Positions 30,661 to 48,984 are shown, counted from the stretch's first letter. The stretch is 64,000 nucleotides of DNA from Chondrilla cf. caribensis (GCA_964020155.1 OZ026551.1:4549374-4613373), one strand, 5' to 3'. The notes: a model not told the origin generated them from the sequence alone. Program-made: numbers and translations.

Positions 30661-32930
30661 ATGGTTTTAATGTTAGCAGGCTGCAGTCCTTCCTTTATGG
30701 TACCAGTGGTGCTCTTTCTACTATCATTTCACTGGAGCTGTGTTCAGAGTGCGTGCCTCTCATCTTGTCCCAGCATCCTCTGTGATTCACTTCAAAATCC
30801 CAGTGAAGGGTACGTGTTTGCAACTGCAATCAAAGTGATTATGTTTGATTATTAAGATCATCTTAGGAAATAGCAATGAAATGCTTATGGCATTAATAAC
30901 AACCCTTAACTTGAGCTATATATAACAGGGCAGTGATGATTTGTGCCTGCCTTCAAATGATACTAGATATGTTCTTAGGGTATCAGCTCAGTTTGATCAA
31001 TGTAGACCTGCTGTACTGATTAATCTAACATTACTTGAAAACTAAGTCTAAAGGCTTTGTGAGCATTCTATATAATTGTACCTATACTCAGCAAAAAGGT
31101 TGTGAAAATTATAATTTGTTGTAGTTTATCATGATAATATTTCTGTCACTTAAATTGAGGACTGCAAGAATGAAGCAGTCACATTTTCATGCATCCAAAT
31201 CTGATTCAGCTTTGAAACGCAGCCCCATACGTAGCTGACCAACAATCCCCTTGTAAACAACCTAACTTTACATGGGAAGATTGTAGGTACCAATGTCCAC
31301 CTGTTACGTTTGAGGTCAGGTCACGATATTCATAGCCACTTATAATAATATTATTATAAACTGGCAGGTAGTCACATTCTTTAAACTGTTTTATCATAAT
31401 TATGGAGTATCACACTTTATAAAGGACACATTGGGACCAGAAGGATTGTCCACTGTAGAGAGGTTGTCCACCCTTCGAGATGAACACTATCTGCATTATA
31501 GGAAGTCTAATTTTGGTGCCTCAGAGAGTGTCCTTTGTAGGGATTTTATGGTGTCCTTCATTCGGATTGCCCTTTAATAGAGATCTTGCTGTACCTATGT
31601 ATATTTGTAACAGCTCTTCAGTCTAGCTCCCTGGATATTCTTCAAAACAAGCCCATGTCCTCCCTGAGCCTGTTGTTTCAGAAATATTTCTTAGTTTCAG
31701 GAATTTAAATACAATTTGTCACAGAGACTGTTTCCTCAGTATAACAGGAAGGTTATTGGTATGGGATACCTGATGTGCTTTCCATGCACTTGCCAAACTC
31801 ACAAAATTCAAGTCAAAATTTGCTCTACTTTATTGTAGCCCTTGTCACAGTGATATGTACTGAATCTGTTTAATCATGAATTCGATCATTTCACTGCATC
31901 TAACTCCATGGAGTCTTGGTGTGATAGTTGCAATGTGCCAATTCTACTTTGATTATTCCACCTGAGTAGTTCATTCATCTTGACATACATATGACCACCT
32001 CAATCTGCCATTTGACGGGACTATATTATGCATACTTACCTTTTAAAACACATGAAATAGTTTAAATAACAAATTATTTCATTTTTGATCTCCAGGGGCT
32101 GCTGGTAAATGGGTGGGGTTAGGGTAAGGGTTTGTTTGAAGAGTGTAAGTTTTTTAGTCGCAGAAAATCAAATGTAATTTATTACAGTTCCTAAGTATGA
32201 CCAAGATGAATGGCTTAAGAGATACTTGATATGTTTTTTATTTTGTTATTCAAAATAATTACTACAATAATTATTACACTTTACATGGATGCAGGTATTG
32301 TGCCAATGCTTACTATGTTCAGACGTCTTCACAGCAATCGTACCAGACAAATGTACAGACTACTGAGAGCTACAACACAAATTGTGGAGCATTTGGCTGG
32401 GATCGATGTAGCAGATACCGACACAGGTACTTCACACTTGCTCACTTCAACTACTGATGTATTGTATGCACTTTTGATTTTGTAGGGCAATAGATAACAG
32501 GCAATTGCTCTCAAGAGGTGGCTGTCCATATGCCTTGATAATGCCATAATGTATTGTCACAGTAAAGCCATTAATGAAATGCAGTTTCCAACAATTTAAA
32601 ACGATAAGTAATTTGAATTTCTACTATTGCAATTGTATACGGTGATCAACAACCTGCTTAATTTGAGTTACAAACCTACACATATGGCTTCTCTGCCCTC
32701 AAACATTACTAGCTATTACTCAATAGTATCCAAAACTTCTTAGCAAAGCTTGGATGAAGCGTTAGGTGGATTCATTCAATTTGAAAATTGATGAAAGCCA
32801 TGTCATTCCAGTCATATGAGTCTATATACATAATAAAATGAATCTGTTCTACACTACTACATCTATGGCTCTTATTGTCATTAATTCATATGTATAAACA
32901 GTGAAAAGTTCATTTATATGTGTATATATA

Positions 32931-32980
<50 letters not shown>

Positions 32981-35900
32981 TGTGTGTGTGCTTATGCATG
33001 TGTGTGCATTCATGACAATATTCAAGTAATCTGTTATACTATACAGGTACAGAAGTGTTACACAATATCGAACAACATATGCCTCAACTATGCAATGCTC
33101 CACATATTGCTGTAGTGGATACTCAGGATCTGGATCAAATTGCCAAGGTGAGTATCGTCCCTGGCAAACACTTCACTAGCTATCTGTGTGCTCAAGTAAT
33201 GTGTTGACTTTCAAACTAAAAACGTAAACTGTACTCTTCAGCTAGCCCTTTCATGCTTAAAAACATTACATGCATGATTGTGTGCTAGTATGAAATTCTG
33301 TATGTCTGTCTTGTCACTCAGCATGGTAATTTATGCTAGTAATTTTGATTCGTACCTGCTGTAATCCTAATGTGTATATGAATGAAGCAAAAAAAACATT
33401 TTCAAAAATTGTTACCAGGCTTGTAAGTAAAAACTAATGCAAATTTCATGGTGCTAAACAACTTGAGGTTATATAGAGGATATTATTGTTATAAAGAAAG
33501 CCTTTCCTACTGTATGTACAGTGCTACCTGCACAAAATGTACAAACCAGTACTACCACTGCCAGTTTATACCTACAATGGACTGGAAGTGGAGGAGACAA
33601 CTTCACCTTGTACTACTGGAAGAACAGTACACCTTCTGATGTGTCCACTGCCACAACTACATCATCTCCATACAATATCACTGGTCTGGACTCCAACACT
33701 GCTTACAAGGTCATTGCTTCTGCTCTAACCAGTCTGGGATCTGCCAACAGCTCTGAAGTTGTAGGATATACCATACCTGAAGGTATGCATATATGATTTT
33801 ACATCTCTTCCCCTATACGTGTACATAGTATTACATATGCATACAGCTCCAGATCTGGTCACACCAACCCCCCTCTCCTCTACATCTATCAATGTACGAT
33901 GGAGTCCTCCTCCAAATAGTGACCGGTTACCTCTCACCTACCATGTCAACTACACTGGAATGAGTAGATCTACTTCAGACACTACCCTGACCCTCACTGG
34001 TCTTCATCCATATGAAGAGTACACCATATCAGTACAAGCTGGTAATAAGGGAGGACTGAGTGCACCTGTGACTGGTACAGCTAGGACCTACAGTGACAGT
34101 GAGTTGGTAGTGTGGACTTGTGCAGTATGAGAGTGCATGCCATCATGCTCATCTCTTATGAATTTTGAATTAATCATTATGTCCTATTTTGGTGTGGACT
34201 GAGTCCACACCAGTACATTTATCCTCGACATTGATCTTTTGACTTTGTAGTATAAAGAGTACCTTATGATCACTCCACCTGAGTACAGTTCTGGTGTATT
34301 TTTACAGTAGTACTTATACCCTGAAAGCGGGGTCTAACTAGTATATACCCTGCAGGGACATTCATTCGGGCTGGTATCGATGGAGGTTTTCAACAAAGAA
34401 CAGCAAAAAGGCCTAATAACACAACAGCAATTATTGATCATTCCGTAAATTTAATACTCTGAGGCTTGTTGTTTTGGCAAGTTTCCTCTTTTGTTCGGTT
34501 GTTCGGTAGATATTCTAAGGCTCGTGGGCTCGGGAAGTTCACAAATGTACCCCAGTACATTGCGAATGTACTCCTGTCGGCACTTTAGTAGTTTATTGAA
34601 AGCGCCCACACATCGGGGTACTTTACCATTATATATGCTATCCTGTTATTTAGGACCTTCGTCACTACCAACTATGAGGTTTAGTAATCCTGGACGACAT
34701 TGGTGTGTTCTACAGTGGATGATTCCAGAGGCAAGTGGTAGAAATGGAGTGATCCAGAAGTACATTATTGAACTAGAACAGACGGAGGACAACAAGTGGA
34801 ACATCACTCATGAACTCCCAACCTACAACTTCAGTTCTCCTGCTAGTATCAGTTACAACCTCACCAACCTCACTCCTCACACAACCTACAAGTGGAGAGT
34901 GGCAGCTGCTACTGTGAATGGAACAGGACCATTTACACCTAATCCAAAGAACTTCACGACATTGGAGGATGGTGAGTTTTGATGATTACTACTAGTAACA
35001 TCTGATGCATATTTTCTTACTAGACCATATGCATGAGCCCATTGTTTCATTTAACTATTTCTTCTTGTATTTGTACCTTTCAAATCCAGAGCACATTATA
35101 TACAACATAAACTATGACCAGGCTGTACTTTTTCCTTCCTATAATACAGTGAAACCTCACTAATCCGACACCTCTATAATCAAACATTCTCTCTAATCTG
35201 ACCATTATATGAGGTAAAGTCACCATACATAAGTATGGAGAGAAGCACTCCATAATCCAACAACCTCCTAATCCAACATTATTCTCAGGTCCCATTGAGT
35301 GTCGGATTAGAAAGGTTTCATTGTAATTGCACTTTTGCCATTGAAACCATGGATATGTGTGAGCGGATCCGAGAAAAGGGACATTATTGTTGTTTTCGTA
35401 AACCCCGATACGGGTCAAAACATGTTTTCGTGTAAATTTTATTGAATTCCCGTTTTTTTGATAAATATTACCTTAAGCTTTAGTAGAATGTTCTCTGTAC
35501 GCGTCGTGACTATATGATGTTGCGTTTTAAAGGTATAGTTCATTTTGCACCTAGCGGAACTACGCCATTTTTCTAGACGGAGATATTCGCGCCTTACCGC
35601 TGATAAGGCGCGCAACCGAATATTCGTTCACAATGAAACAAATGCTGCAAATAGAAGAAATTGTACTATATAGAATATCGAACAACTCTTCTTGTCCCTA
35701 AAACCGCTTAAAGAAACAAAATATACATTGAGGACATGAAGCCGGTGCCATTTCTTACTTACATGACGTCATTCATTCATAATTTACAGAGACCGTATTA
35801 GGCTACCGGAAGTAGTTCGTTCGCACGCACCAAAGCTTCTATGCATGACAATGAAACTCAGTATATCTCGTGAACGAAATGCGCTATCGCAATTCCGAAA

Positions 35901-38900
35901 ACAGCATCGTAATGCTCTGTAATGGAGCATTCGAATGATGTGAAAAAACGCAAATACACAAAAGTGCATAAGATGTCCCTTTTCTCAGATCCACTCACAT
36001 AGTGCCATCTTGCTTCAGAAACAAGTAAATTGAGTAAAAAGACTTGTGGGGCTGCCACCCCCACACTTAAATTAATTGGGCGTCTCTTTATGGTTCGGAA
36101 AAACCTTAGCTGAAGATATTACGTTCAGCGAAGCCATTGCGCGCGAATGTTAAACCAATTTCCAATTCTTGGTGTTTCCCCAAATCAGCCATCTTTTTGC
36201 ACAATATGAATTATAATATAAATTCACTATTGCAGTTGCATGTAGGAACACATATTCACTATTATATGTAATAACAAGGGTAACATACCGAATGTCGAAG
36301 TGAAGATAATGTAAGGGCTACTGCTGAAAACACCATAAACAAATACACCCAATACTTTTCAAATATTCTTTCTTACTTACTAGTCCCAGGACCAGTTTCA
36401 TATCTAAAGTACATCGCAAATTGCAAGTGCAATGTAAGTGTTGTGATTGTCAGTTGGGGTGAACCAGACAATCCAAATGGAGTGATAATAGGATACAACA
36501 TCAGATATGGAGAGGAGGAAGGTAGTTCCACCACTAACAGGACGGTTAATGCTTCTACCACCAAACTTGAATTATCCGAGGATCTTAGTAAGTATACCTT
36601 ATCTCACATGTGAAGCACACAATTTCATGCTCTGTCAAATGGTTCATGATCACAGATTGACATGGTATGATATAATTTCTACAGATCCGTACATTCCATA
36701 TAAGGCTACAGTCTCAGCAAGGACCTCAGTTGGAGAAGGCGAACCATCTTCTGTTGTATTCTTCACTCTGGAAGGAGGTAAGGACCTCTATTTGCTATTG
36801 TATGACAAGACTCATGGAATCTGATCGACCTCTAAATTTATCAGATCCATTAAAATGCCTTCTCTCATACCTTTGTCCCCCTACATCCCATGCAGTACCA
36901 AAGGCACAGCCAGATGATGTTGATGTAGTTGCCCTTGGTGATGGGTCGGTACGAGTTGGATGGAAACCACTCTCATTGACAGAGAGTAGGGGATTCCCCC
37001 TTTACATTGTTTCCTACACGTCAGACGATGGTGCTGCTCTTGGAAGTGTCAACACTACTAATTCTAGTGTCATCATCACAGGACTGAATCCAAACATTGG
37101 ATATAGCTTTACAGTTCAAGTTGCAACTGAGATTGGAAATGGACCAGCAAGAATAAGTAAATTATTCCCTGAGTGTGTACATTGCCTATCTTTACATGTC
37201 CCTTCAGCTCATGTCAGCAGCAAGCACATCCAGTGAATGTTGTGAACAGTTAACGTGAACCATTCTCTTTTATTATCTTATATAATATAGACTATTTGAA
37301 GAGCACTCTGCCATCTCCATCAAGTGATACTACCACAGTTACTGTTGGAGCATTCATTGGTGGTGCAATATTTGGGGCTGTTACTGTTCTGTTGGTGGAG
37401 GGAATTGTGTTTGGCGTATTCAAGTTGAGGAGGAAATTTAGCAATAGAAACACTAAAGAGGAAAGGTTTGTCTACTTATTTTAGCCATGAGATATGTTTG
37501 TGATGTCAGGACATCGTCTATTTGGGGGGGGGGGGGAGTGGCAGGTAAGGCCACACCCACCTCCGAAATATTCAGTTCACAGTTCACCACTCAATCTAAA
37601 ACAGTTGCACTGACTACTGAAAATATGACATGTCAGTGCTGTGGCTGACACCAATAGCCCCCACAAATATAATCCAAGGCCAATTGAGGGAGACTGGTAC
37701 AAATGTCCTGATAGCCCTGGTCACAGACCTGTAATGAGGTTTAAAGACGATGCCATTCTGACACACCTCTTCATGTAAGATAATCGTTATGGTATGAAGC
37801 ACCCCGGATTGGTTAGCCTGATGAACAGCTGGTACTGTGCCAACACAAAAACATCATTATTGATGGTTGTACTTCCATTGTACCTACAATCAGCATTGTT
37901 ATCAAATAACTCATCACATGAACAGGTCCCATCAACCACAAGGTAGACTCGTGACTTCTTACCCATTGATTGATCAATTCTTTGCATAACATTGAAACCA
38001 CAATGTTATTGGTATATACAGGGTGTGATTTTGACTTGCTGTACCTGCAACATGAGTGAAGAATACTCCCCCCTGGTGTTTGATAATACCTCAGATTCAG
38101 ATTGTGTCAAATCAGTCTCAGAGGGACCATAATATCCAACATTTCCATGTATTGGTCTATAATCCAGCACACCTCTACATGCGTCTAGCTAGCAGATGTT
38201 CACCAAGTGTCAATAAGTTGAGTTTGTGTAGAGTACAATAGCAATAAAGTGTTCTTGAGTTGACCTGACAATGAAGTAGAAGAAGTGGATTTGTGATGAC
38301 AGAAAGAGGAATCTGACAACCATGCAAGAAATACTTGTAGACTGTTTCTTGAAGAAGTGGAATCTACAAACTGCGCAATGAATGCTAGGAGACATCTCAA
38401 TGAAGATCTAAATTAATTATCCACCATATCATTAATCCGCCACAATTAACCAGAACCATTGTCAGTGGATTAAACGTAGAGCACGCATATAAAAGGGGGG
38501 GTGGTCACACGTTTACAGAACAAAATGGCCGCCTAATGCTTATTCCTCGAGGAGAAAGATAAAGAGATACATTCACTCGTGCTCTACACAATACAAATTC
38601 TCCAAAGTATAATAGAAGTTGTATGAACACACAATAATAACACGGTATTTCCGTAAAAAATCGGTATCAAAATGTGGCATTATGTGTTACCCTTACGAGG
38701 AAGTATACATGGGAAGAAAATTGTATAGGAGGTACGGAGATGCTTTGGCGGATCTGTTCGGGAAAAAGGAAGGTCTAAAATCGTCGAACGTGAGCTTCGA
38801 TCCGATTTTGTCGTGAAAAATTCACTTTCGAACGATTCAACAGACACCACGCAACTTGAGTAGCTGAAGCTGTGATAACACACAGTGACACTCTACTGTC

Positions 38901-40039
38901 TTTCTTTGTGCCGTGTAGCGAAGGAATTCTCTTCTTCTACAGCTATTCCAGCCAGCTAGTGGACGCTAAGCCGTTAGAGGTATGCAATACGTCAATTTCA
39001 TCGAAAAGTAAAATTTCTGCTTGGAAAAGCGAACAACAAAGATCAAAATCAATTGTTTAGTGTATAAACGTGCGTTGTTTCTTTTTATCATTGTTAATAC
39101 TTGTTAACAGCTATCGTTAGGACGAGAAGAAGCCTTTTTAGAAGAGAGCTTCTTTGTGTCTGTTTGAAACTCGCGCTCAATAATGTTTTCACGGTGTGTA
39201 ACCACCCCCCCTTTTATAGTCGAATCCCCGACACCTCGAAACACGCGAGGACAAGGTTCTGTACACTTAAGCTACGGGTTTTTAAAAGCGCGCTCTACGT
39301 TTAACGAGTACTCACTGTTTTAGTGTTTTATGTTGACTGTTGATGAGGAGAAAGTAGGTTAAAGCTTGAATTGTTACTCCAAACTTTCAAATATTATTTG
39401 TGTAAATACTATTGTACTTTCCATAAGTATACATGTATGCAACTAAAGTAATTTTATCTTTGTGTGTGCAATGTATATATGATTTATAATGCTGGCAATG
39501 CTATAATATATATCATATAATAATTATGTTTATTCACAATGAATTGTGTCATGTCGAAGTCTGATGCAGCCATATCCGATCTCTGTCTTTTCCCTTCAGT
39601 CCACAAGATTCTGAAACAAGATATGCCGAAGTAATTGAGGGAAACCCTGCTGCCCATTATGAGATGTCAGGGAAGACAAGGTAGGTGTATGTTTTAAATG
39701 TTACTCCACACTTAAACTATATTATATATTTTGTGTAAATGCGTGGGTGTTTTACATTCTTCACTTCAAGTATGTGTGTATACATACTGTATCAAACGTA
39801 TTCATGTGTATGGTTTGTATGGTTTATAATGCTACATGTCACTATAATATACATGTCTCTCACAATCAATTCTGTGTTATTTGAAATCAGTCAATTTCAG
39901 AGTATCGCACTTGGTCATCTGACCTATCTCATTTCTCCTCAGTCCACAAGAGGCAACATATGAAGAAGTCGTGACAAACCGTGCGGTCCATCATGATCCT
40001 AATATCATCATGATGGAGAAGAATGTTGCTTATAATTAA
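30661..40039 (+). CDS. Receptor gene E: signal peptide, EMI-like domain, five FN3, TM, two-exon tail
   Basis: Coding exons: 30661-30809 (leader with Cys-rich end), 32295-32426 and 33047-33147 (EMI-like), 33522-33782 (FN3 e), 33847-34098 (f), 34654-34971 (g), 36384-36587 and 36685-36777 (h), 36896-37156 (i), 37291-37465 (TM), 39600-39680 (tail 1), 39943-40039 (tail 2, TAA). The total of 2124 nt is 707 codons plus stop. The first two junctions are phase 2 and give NCGAFGWDRCSRYRHRYRSV, then YRTTYAS, then CSTYCCSGYSGSGSNC, matching the EMI signature (W-C, repeated YR, CC-G-Y/W-G-C). The FN3 e-i block is very close to gene B. The TM has a Glu (LLVEGIVFG) where the others have Gly or Val. Tail 1 has ETRYAEV and HYEM; tail 2 has TYEEV but stops at NVAYN, losing the ITIM-type YDSV. 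Function unknown; a matrix- or ligand-binding receptor is inferred. Confidence 0.8.
32935..33006 (+). repeat. (GT)n tract in the EMI intron of gene E
   Basis: GT tract ending about 40 nt before the acceptor of the second EMI exon at 33047. Confidence 0.9.
35147..35323. mobile_element. MITE with Tigger-like inverted ends, intron g-h of gene E
   Basis: 177 bp with inverted repeats of about 25 nt (CAGTGAAACCTCACTAATCC at the left, its near-complement at the right) and flanking TA at 35145-35146 and 35324-35325. There is no coding capacity. The end sequence is of the type used by pogo/Tigger non-autonomous elements. Confidence 0.75.
35355..36000. mobile_element. Inverted-repeat element, about 650 bp, intron g-h of gene E
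   Basis: Ends ATGTGTGAGCGGATCCGAGA (plus AAAGGGACAT) and its imperfect reverse complement, ATGTCCCTTTTCTCAGATCC (plus ACTCACAT), give inverted repeats of about 29 nt with three mismatches. No transposase reading frame is seen. The family is not recognised. Confidence 0.6.
36085..36290. repeat. Dispersed repeat, diverged copy of 53360-53540
   Basis: Shares blocks such as AACCTT(A/C)GCT(G/A)AAGATAT, GAAGCC(A/C)TTGCGC and AATATAAATTCACT, in the same order and spacing, with 53360-53540. The two are clearly diverged. The identity of the element is unknown. Confidence 0.55.
37466..39599. other. Long intron before the gene E tail, with an unassigned insertion
   Basis: The edges of this intron match the TM-tail introns of A to D and F. 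The middle, about 38200-39315, has no counterpart in them and is an insertion. It contains a TATA-like CATATAAAAG at 38487 and short open frames (for example 38619-38816), none of which I recognise. No clear inverted ends or target duplication were found. Confidence 0.45.
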
Positions 40040-41338
40040 GTTAATTTGAAAGCATAGGACACTAGTGATATAACTGCTGCATAACTTAGTGTGTGCGTTT
40101 AATATTTTTTTGGTGTGTGCATGTGTGAAGTGTGCTGTCACAGTGATACTGTCATTGTACACAGTGAAATTTTGCATTACTGATTTTTTGGGTTTGAATT
40201 TCGATGACCTCAGCTTCGCTCATTGGCTCATGGCAACAGGGATAGTTGGCTTGAGGATGAGTACAATGTGTGTGTAGTGCCTGTCTGCTGCTAGCTATAG
40301 GATGGTGATTTGTTTGTACGGAAGCTTCTACATGACCACCATTGTGTGCTTTGCATCTGTTGCTATGGCAGCCAAGGTGCTAGACTGTTAAATGTTTATT
40401 GTGGACACCAGTTACACATTGGCATGGTGACAAATTACGTAGCAACTTATTAACCATTTGTCGTTTATGGGGCTTCAACATAGTTGCCTCTTCCTTCCTT
40501 TTGGTGTTGTGAATAACTTTAAACTTGTTTTGGTTTCCAATTTCCCAATTGGTGAACAAAAATGTAAACTTGCTTTTTGCTTCCTAAATCTGCCACCAAC
40601 TTCTCAAACAGGTCTGTTGCCAAAATAGAAGCATGTACATACATCACATCACCCCTTAATACATATGCAAATCCTTAATTTGTCACAAATGATCATGAAC
40701 AAATTCATTTTTACCTATAAATGGGAGTCATGTACATACGTATGTACTTATTAATGGAGATGATATAGATATAGGACATTATACAAAATGGATATTAGGC
40801 CAGTATTAAACCAATTACGTCACATGTGAGTGGGTGACACCACATAAATCACTATCTATTGCTCTTGCTCCAATGTGCGCATGTGTGCGTGTGTGTGCGC
40901 GTGAGTGTGTGTGTGTGTGAGTGTGTGTGCGTGCGTGTTTGTGCACATGTGTATATGCGAAACTGTTGTCATCACTATATATGTATATATTATACTACAC
41001 ACTGTCTTTGATATTGTGCATTTATTATCAAAAACATTTCAATGTACTGGTTCTCAAACTGTTTTCTCTTTACACAAATAATCAATGCCGTACTCGTCAC
41101 TGCCGTATAATATAACTCTTTGATGTCGGATTATGGTAGAACTAACCGAGGTTGACACAATTCTAAATTTTGTGTGTATATATTATATATACACACATAT
41201 AAATATTATATTATACACGCTGGTATATCTGTCACATGTCTGTCACGTAAATGTGATATAAACTCACCGCCCACCGTTCCTCATTGTTTCGTTCTGTTCC
41301 TCGTTTCAGTCAAATCCATCTTCAATGTGTGGACAAAC
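40040..41338. other. Intergenic region between genes E and F, duplicated upstream of gene G
   Basis: From about 40400 the sequence parallels 61300-62600 (GGTGACAAATTACGTAGCAA, the TTCCAATTTCCCA block, the GT tract, then TCTGTCACATG and the gene leader). The tract 40876-40948 is GT-rich. No gene is seen in it. Confidence 0.7.
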
Positions 41339-46591
<5,253 letters not shown>

Positions 46592-47560
46592 GACACTAGT
46601 GAAATAACTACGGCATTACTGTGTGTGTGTGTGTGGAGTGTGCTTATTTTTTGTTCATGAAGTGTACTGTGACACTATAATGGTTTACACTAAAATTTAC
46701 ATTAATAATACTACTAGTTTGAATTTCGACAACCTCAGCTTTGCTCATCCTTACTTTGGTGTATTATAACACCTGGGCACTATATAATTGGAGTTATTGT
46801 ACCTTACATGACGTCTAAATCCATTCTCCTGTGCACAGCCAGTCGACGTCATGATTGGAGAATCAGAAGTACCAGTTGACATCCAAGCTTATATTGCCCA
46901 TTTCATATATTTTTATTTAATGCTCACGCATAATGTTAATCTTGCAATTATATATATATATATATATATATAGCTCCTAAAGAATAGAAGGAAATAAGTT
47001 AAGGCTCTGGAGGAATCCAGAAGAATGACAGGATTATGTGTGCTTGTCACTGTCACAGTAATTCTCGAGATAACAGTTAAAAATGCACAGTAATTATTAC
47101 TTTGCGGTATTTTGTGTCTTGAACTGTACAATGTCATATTATACACTACAAAATATTACCACTGTCAACTCTCTATCTCTACAGGTGAATTAACACCACA
47201 AGTATATACAAGATTCTACTGCTACAATCATTGTACCAGTCATAGTGGTTGGCATTGTATGTGGTCTTCCTTGCAATCACACTCAGTCTTTTGGTGTGTA
47301 TACTACTGTAACACCTAAGGTGAGAATCTACTTAGATATGTATATTATATGCATATTATATATTGACATAACTATGATGCTCCATTCCACCATCATTAAT
47401 ATTACATTCACTACTTGGTACATACTCAGTGTAAAATTCATTTCTGCAAAGTGGTATTCTAACATCAAACAATATATTAAACTTAAGTATAAATAAATAT
47501 AAAGTAATTCAATATAATATTATATATAAATTTGTTTTTTGTTCAAATGTTTATTATAGT
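46592..47560. other. Region downstream of gene F with an orphan leader exon
   Basis: A 17-nt GT tract follows the gene F stop at 46620. The stretch 46740-47024 resembles the region upstream of gene C. The orphan leader itself is listed separately. No other gene is seen; 47400-47545 is AT-rich. Confidence 0.5.
47025..47093 (+). pseudogene. Orphan signal-peptide exon of the receptor family
   Basis: MTGLCVLVTVTVILEITV is close to the gene C leader (MTGFCALVAVTVILTMKG). The donor AAAGGTAAAG is replaced by ACAGTTAAAA, and no Ig or FN3 exon follows, so this is the remnant of a lost family member. Confidence 0.65.
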
Positions 47561-47624
47561 CACCAGTTACACATTGGCATGGTGACAAATTATGTAGCAA
47601 CTTACTAACCATTTGTTGGATATC

Positions 47625-47672
47625 TAGTGTTTTCAGCATTGTGGCAGAGGTGGTAGGATTGTGCTGGACCAC

Positions 47673-47722
<50 letters not shown>

Positions 47723-47759
47723 TGTGTGTGTGTTTGTGTGTTTGCGTGTGTGTGTTTGT

Positions 47760-47804
<45 letters not shown>

Positions 47805-47825
47805 GTGGTGATCACCTGAGCAATT
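47625..47825 (+). repeat. GT-rich repeat at the edge of the satellite
   Basis: Flank TCAGCATTGTGGCAGAGG, then a GT tract (47671-47803), then TTGTGGTGATCACCTGAGCA, passing directly into satellite sequence. It is paralogous to 42750-42965. Confidence 0.8.
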
Positions 47826-48650
47826 GGACAATTCTTTGCTGGTCACCAAGGGCTAGCCAGTGTCCGTGCTAAACTCACCAACACTATTTTGGAGAAATTG
47901 AGATTGTCCTGAGTGTGCTATATGCCTCGTGGTGACAAACAAAAAAATGTCATTTTATTGGCTTGTCACCACAGCCTCTCCTGTGTGCACGTGAAGCATC
48001 GTTGGCAAATCCGAATGCACAGACACACTCCTGGACCTAGTACGGACCTTCTGATAAGAAAAAGATGCATTTTGATGTGGACCAAAAATTCTCCCCAGTG
48101 CCCATATACCACATATAATAAAATGTATGTACATTTGTATGTATATAAGTGTAATATGCCTTGTGGTGATCACCTGTGCAATTGGACAATTCTTTGCTGG
48201 TCACCAAGGGCTAGCCAGTGTCCGTGCTAAACTCACCAACACAATTTGTGAAAAATTGAGATTGTCCTGAGTGTGCTATAAGCCTCGTGGTGACAATCAA
48301 AAAAATGTCATTTTTTGCCTTGTCACCACGGCCTCTCCTGTGTGCACGTGATGCATCATAGGTCAAATCCGAATGCACAGACACACTCCTGGACCTAGTA
48401 CGGACCTTCTGATAACAAAAAAGATGCATTTTGATGTCGATCAAAAATTCTCCACAGTGCCCATATGCCACATAAAATGGTGTACACTCAGATATTAGTG
48501 TAATACGCCTTGTGGTGATCACTGAGGTAGTTTCACATTCATTTACTGGTCACCAAGGGCTGCCCAGTGTCCATTACAAACTCCATGATACATTTTTGGA
48601 AGAATTCAGATTGTCCTGAGTGCGCTATTAGCCTCGTGTTGACAAGCAAA
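47815..48650. repeat. 357-bp satellite, two and a third diverged units
   Basis: Same unit as the main array at 53.9-61.2 kb (landmarks GCTGGTCACCAAGGGCTAGC, GATTGTCCTGAGTG, ACCTAGTACGGACCTTCTGA). The third, partial unit is the most diverged. Confidence 0.9.
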
Positions 48651-48984
48651 AAATGCAAATAATCGTCCCCTTCTGAAATATTCCGTCCCCCAGGACACAC
48701 GTGGTGTAAGATGTTTGAAATTGTAGGCCATGCTCCATTACTCAGAAAAACTGATTGATAAGAAGTAAAAAGTATTTATTTAGGGGGGGAGGGCTAAATA
48801 TCACAGATGTGGACAAGAAATTGGGGGACCAAATGTTGCATGACAGACCCCTTGTCCATAGTTTAAGTGTGACTATGTCAAAAAATTCCCCAACTGTAGC
48901 CTATTTTTTGGAAACAGTACACATAGTTCCTTGTGCTGTAGTTCTAGGAATCGATGTCACTAGTAACTATTACTTTTTGTACAG

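Noticed and set aside
32231..32485. Open frame MDAGIVPMLTMFRR and its continuation at 33059
   Set aside because: Wrong frame; the phase-2 splice from 30809 gives the cysteine-rich EMI-like reading instead.
34191..34211. Perfect 21-bp palindrome GGTGTGGACTGAGTCCACACC in a gene E intron
   Set aside because: Real but isolated; no paired element ends or target duplication around it, so no feature could be assigned.
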